This document shows positions 61,981-64,000 of a DNA stretch of 64,000 nucleotides, piece after piece. Made by a program: the position numbers and the translations under genes. The stretch covers positions 3,355,501 to 3,419,500 of the forward strand of contig NC_056419.1 in NCBI RefSeq assembly GCF_905147365.1, in the 5' to 3' direction. The stretch is from Aricia agestis (taxonomy: Eukaryota > Arthropoda > Insecta > Lepidoptera > Lycaenidae). The notes below the pieces were generated by a model. That model saw nothing but the letters and a program-made list of their open reading frames with translations. It was not told where the DNA came from and did no database searches. Each line of letters begins with the position of its first letter. Within the stretch, counting starts at the first letter, position 1.

Positions 61981-64000
61981 ATGGACAACACATATACAAG
62001 AATAAAAGAAATAGATCACCTTCAAATTAGTAAATGTTTTCAATGTGATATACAAGATATAATTATCTAAACATATAAATATTACAAATGATCGTGAAAT
62101 TACAGTAATCTCTCAAAACATAAGGAATATTTATAGCAACCTTAACGATTTCGTAACTACGCACTCGCTTTTAAATTTTGAAGTAGACGTTTTAACCTTT
62201 ACCGAATGTAGAATTAGGTCGGATAGACCACTACCAATACTACAAAACTACGTATCCATAGGAACGAGCTATAATTTAAACCAAAACGATGGTGTTGTGG
62301 TCTACGTTAAGCGTAACCTGAAAACAAATTTGTCTGAAGTTAAATTAAAACAAGCAACTTGTATCCAGATAGACCTTCATGATCAAACCATATTAAGTAT
62401 TTACCGATCTCCGTCAAATAGTAATGCTGCTAAATTTACTGATTCCTTAAGCGCTCATTTAGACTCCTTAAAATCACACCATAACGTTTTTATAACAGGT
62501 GACATAAATATTAATTTAATTAGCAAACCGACAGATAGTTCCTACGAAAACACAAACAGGATCAACTATCTGAATATGTTGTCTACCCATGGATTTCTCC
62601 CAGGTCACACTTTCCCAACTAGGATTGATAGCTGTCTAGATCACGTTATGATTAAACTGAACCATATTTATAACCATAACCATATAAGTACATTCCATAT
62701 GTAGGAATTTTAAATAGTACAATAACTGATCACTATATAGTATTTATAAAAATAGGTAAAATGAAACAAATAAATTACGCTAAAACTATTGAAACTATTG
62801 ATTATAATATAGCAATGGCTACTTTTATGGAATGTGATATCTCTGAATTATTGAGTAGCGAAAACCCGGAATTTATTACAGAAAAATTAATAAAGTGCCT
62901 CACTGAATCACTTAACAGCGGCAAAATTTTAAAAAGTCAACCAAGATCTAATATAATTTTAAAGCCCTGGATTACACCTGGCATCTTAAGATGCATCAAA
63001 AACAGAAATAAAATGCAATACAAACTACGACAAGATCCTAACAATGAAATCATGAAAATAACTTATAAACGATATAGAAACTTTTGTAACAACCTTATAA
63101 ATAAACTAAAACATAAGTACGATACAGATAGACAAATCAGCTAAAAATACTAAAAAAATGTGGAAAACAATTATATTACTAATTTAAACACTAGTAAAAC
63201 ACCAAATTCAGAGCTATTACGTATAAAGGAAAATCCCAAAGAATCAGTCGATCATATAAATAATTTTTTTGCTGGCATTGGAAAAAACCTAGCAGACAAT
63301 ATTCAGAGCATAAATATCAACTTACATAGAAACAGATATCAAGCAGTCTCGGAATCAAATATGATATCATCTTTTGTACTGTTAGACACTGATCCCCAAG
63401 AAGTAGACAGCGTCCTTAGTAGTCTAAAGTCCGACAGTGCACCTGGGTGGGATGGCATCTCCACTCGTTTCCTTAAATTAACGAGGAATATTGTAGTACC
63501 AGTAATAACCCATTTGACAAATCTATGTTTCAAACAAGGTGTATTCCCAACATATCTAAAAAAATCTTTAATCACTCCTGTCATAAATCTGGTGAGAAAA
63601 CAGACATAAATAATAATTATAGACCCATCTCAGTACTACCGGCAATATCTAAAATTATTGAAAAACTTATTAATAAAAGACTACGTAACTACCTGGAAAC
63701 CTTTGGTATTCTATCAGACTCACAGTTTGGTTTTAGGTGTTATAAGTCCACTGAAGATGCAGTTCAGGTTCTGACAAAAGATATTTCGCAACAACTAGAT
63801 TCAGGAAAGAAATGCTTGACTGTTTTCCTTGGCTTAAAAAAGCCTTTGACACTGTATCTATACCTAAACTTTTACGTAAGCTAGATAGTATAGGTGTTAG
63901 AGGTACACCTCTAAGACTGTTTGCTAACTATCTAGAGGGAAGGAAACAGCTAGTAAAAATTGAAAATCATACCAGTGAGGAGACTGTAGTCGAATTTGGA
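61981..64000 (+). pseudogene. LINE ORF2, endonuclease and reverse transcriptase, truncated by the window
   Basis: Apurinic-type endonuclease motifs are readable across frames: ISQNIR, LTFTECRI, VFITGDININ, CLDHVMI and TDHYIVF. They are followed by the connector and the reverse transcriptase: APGWDGIS, NYRPISVLPAISKIIEKLI and QFGFR. The expected catalytic motif A (FLDLKKAFDTV) reads FLGL before a frameshift in an A-run at 63836-63841, so the first catalytic Asp is Gly. At least six single-base shifts (near 62065, 62700, 63130, 63165, 63588 and 63838) break the frame. The motifs and layout fit the CR1/Jockey group. The start ATG at 61981 lies 254 nt after ORF1. Confidence 0.85.

Overview
This is eukaryotic DNA, AT-rich and almost entirely non-genic, and it looks like a lepidopteran (butterfly or moth) chromosome. 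Support comes from the repeats rather than from any host gene: Helitron-like elements of the lepidopteran Lep1 type (5' TC, 3' CTAG, inserted between A and T), a poly-A-tailed SINE-like repeat present in seven copies, two families of tRNA-derived SINEs, LINE tails containing the sequence CCTATGTCCAGCAGTGG, and many short non-autonomous DNA transposons with readable target-site duplications. No bacterial features (operons, ribosome binding sites, CRISPR) are expected or seen. Family names below come from termini, duplications and recalled motifs; no database search was run.

Genes. Only two loci look like non-transposon genes. On the minus strand at 909-128 three spliceable segments encode a protein that starts with a SAP DNA-binding domain; its last exon runs into a perfect hairpin, so the gene may be broken. 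On the minus strand at 14643-14449 a 64-codon single-exon ORF has its own TATA box, a good start context and a polyadenylation signal, and its codons are GC-rich compared with its surroundings. At the right edge (60857-64000) lies a decayed CR1/Jockey-group LINE with an ORF1 and an endonuclease/reverse-transcriptase ORF2, both broken by stops and frameshifts. A fragment of another LINE ORF1 lies at 32653-32889.

Layout. 0-15 kb: SAP gene, Harbinger-like and foldback elements, SINEs, a TTAA-flanked 1.03 kb element and the small gene. 15-31 kb: nested hAT-like, TA-flanked and P-like non-autonomous elements plus Helitron-like copies. 31-46 kb: Helitron-like elements, foldback elements flanked by CAG, and a 2.5 kb composite element (38644-41107) carrying a 20-bp minisatellite and a hAT-like insertion. 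46.9-50.9 kb: a 3.95 kb element with 53-bp perfect terminal inverted repeats and a 9-bp target duplication, filled by about twenty 181-bp tandem units in two opposed arms. 51-60 kb: further SINE-like repeats, a 162-bp tandem array and a pyrimidine-rich hAT-like element. 60.5-64 kb: the LINE.

The most unusual items are the 46948-50901 element and a small family with exact 7-bp duplications (18958-19320, 27104-27464), which has left a 20-bp relic at 57720-57739 that looks like a P-element-type excision footprint.
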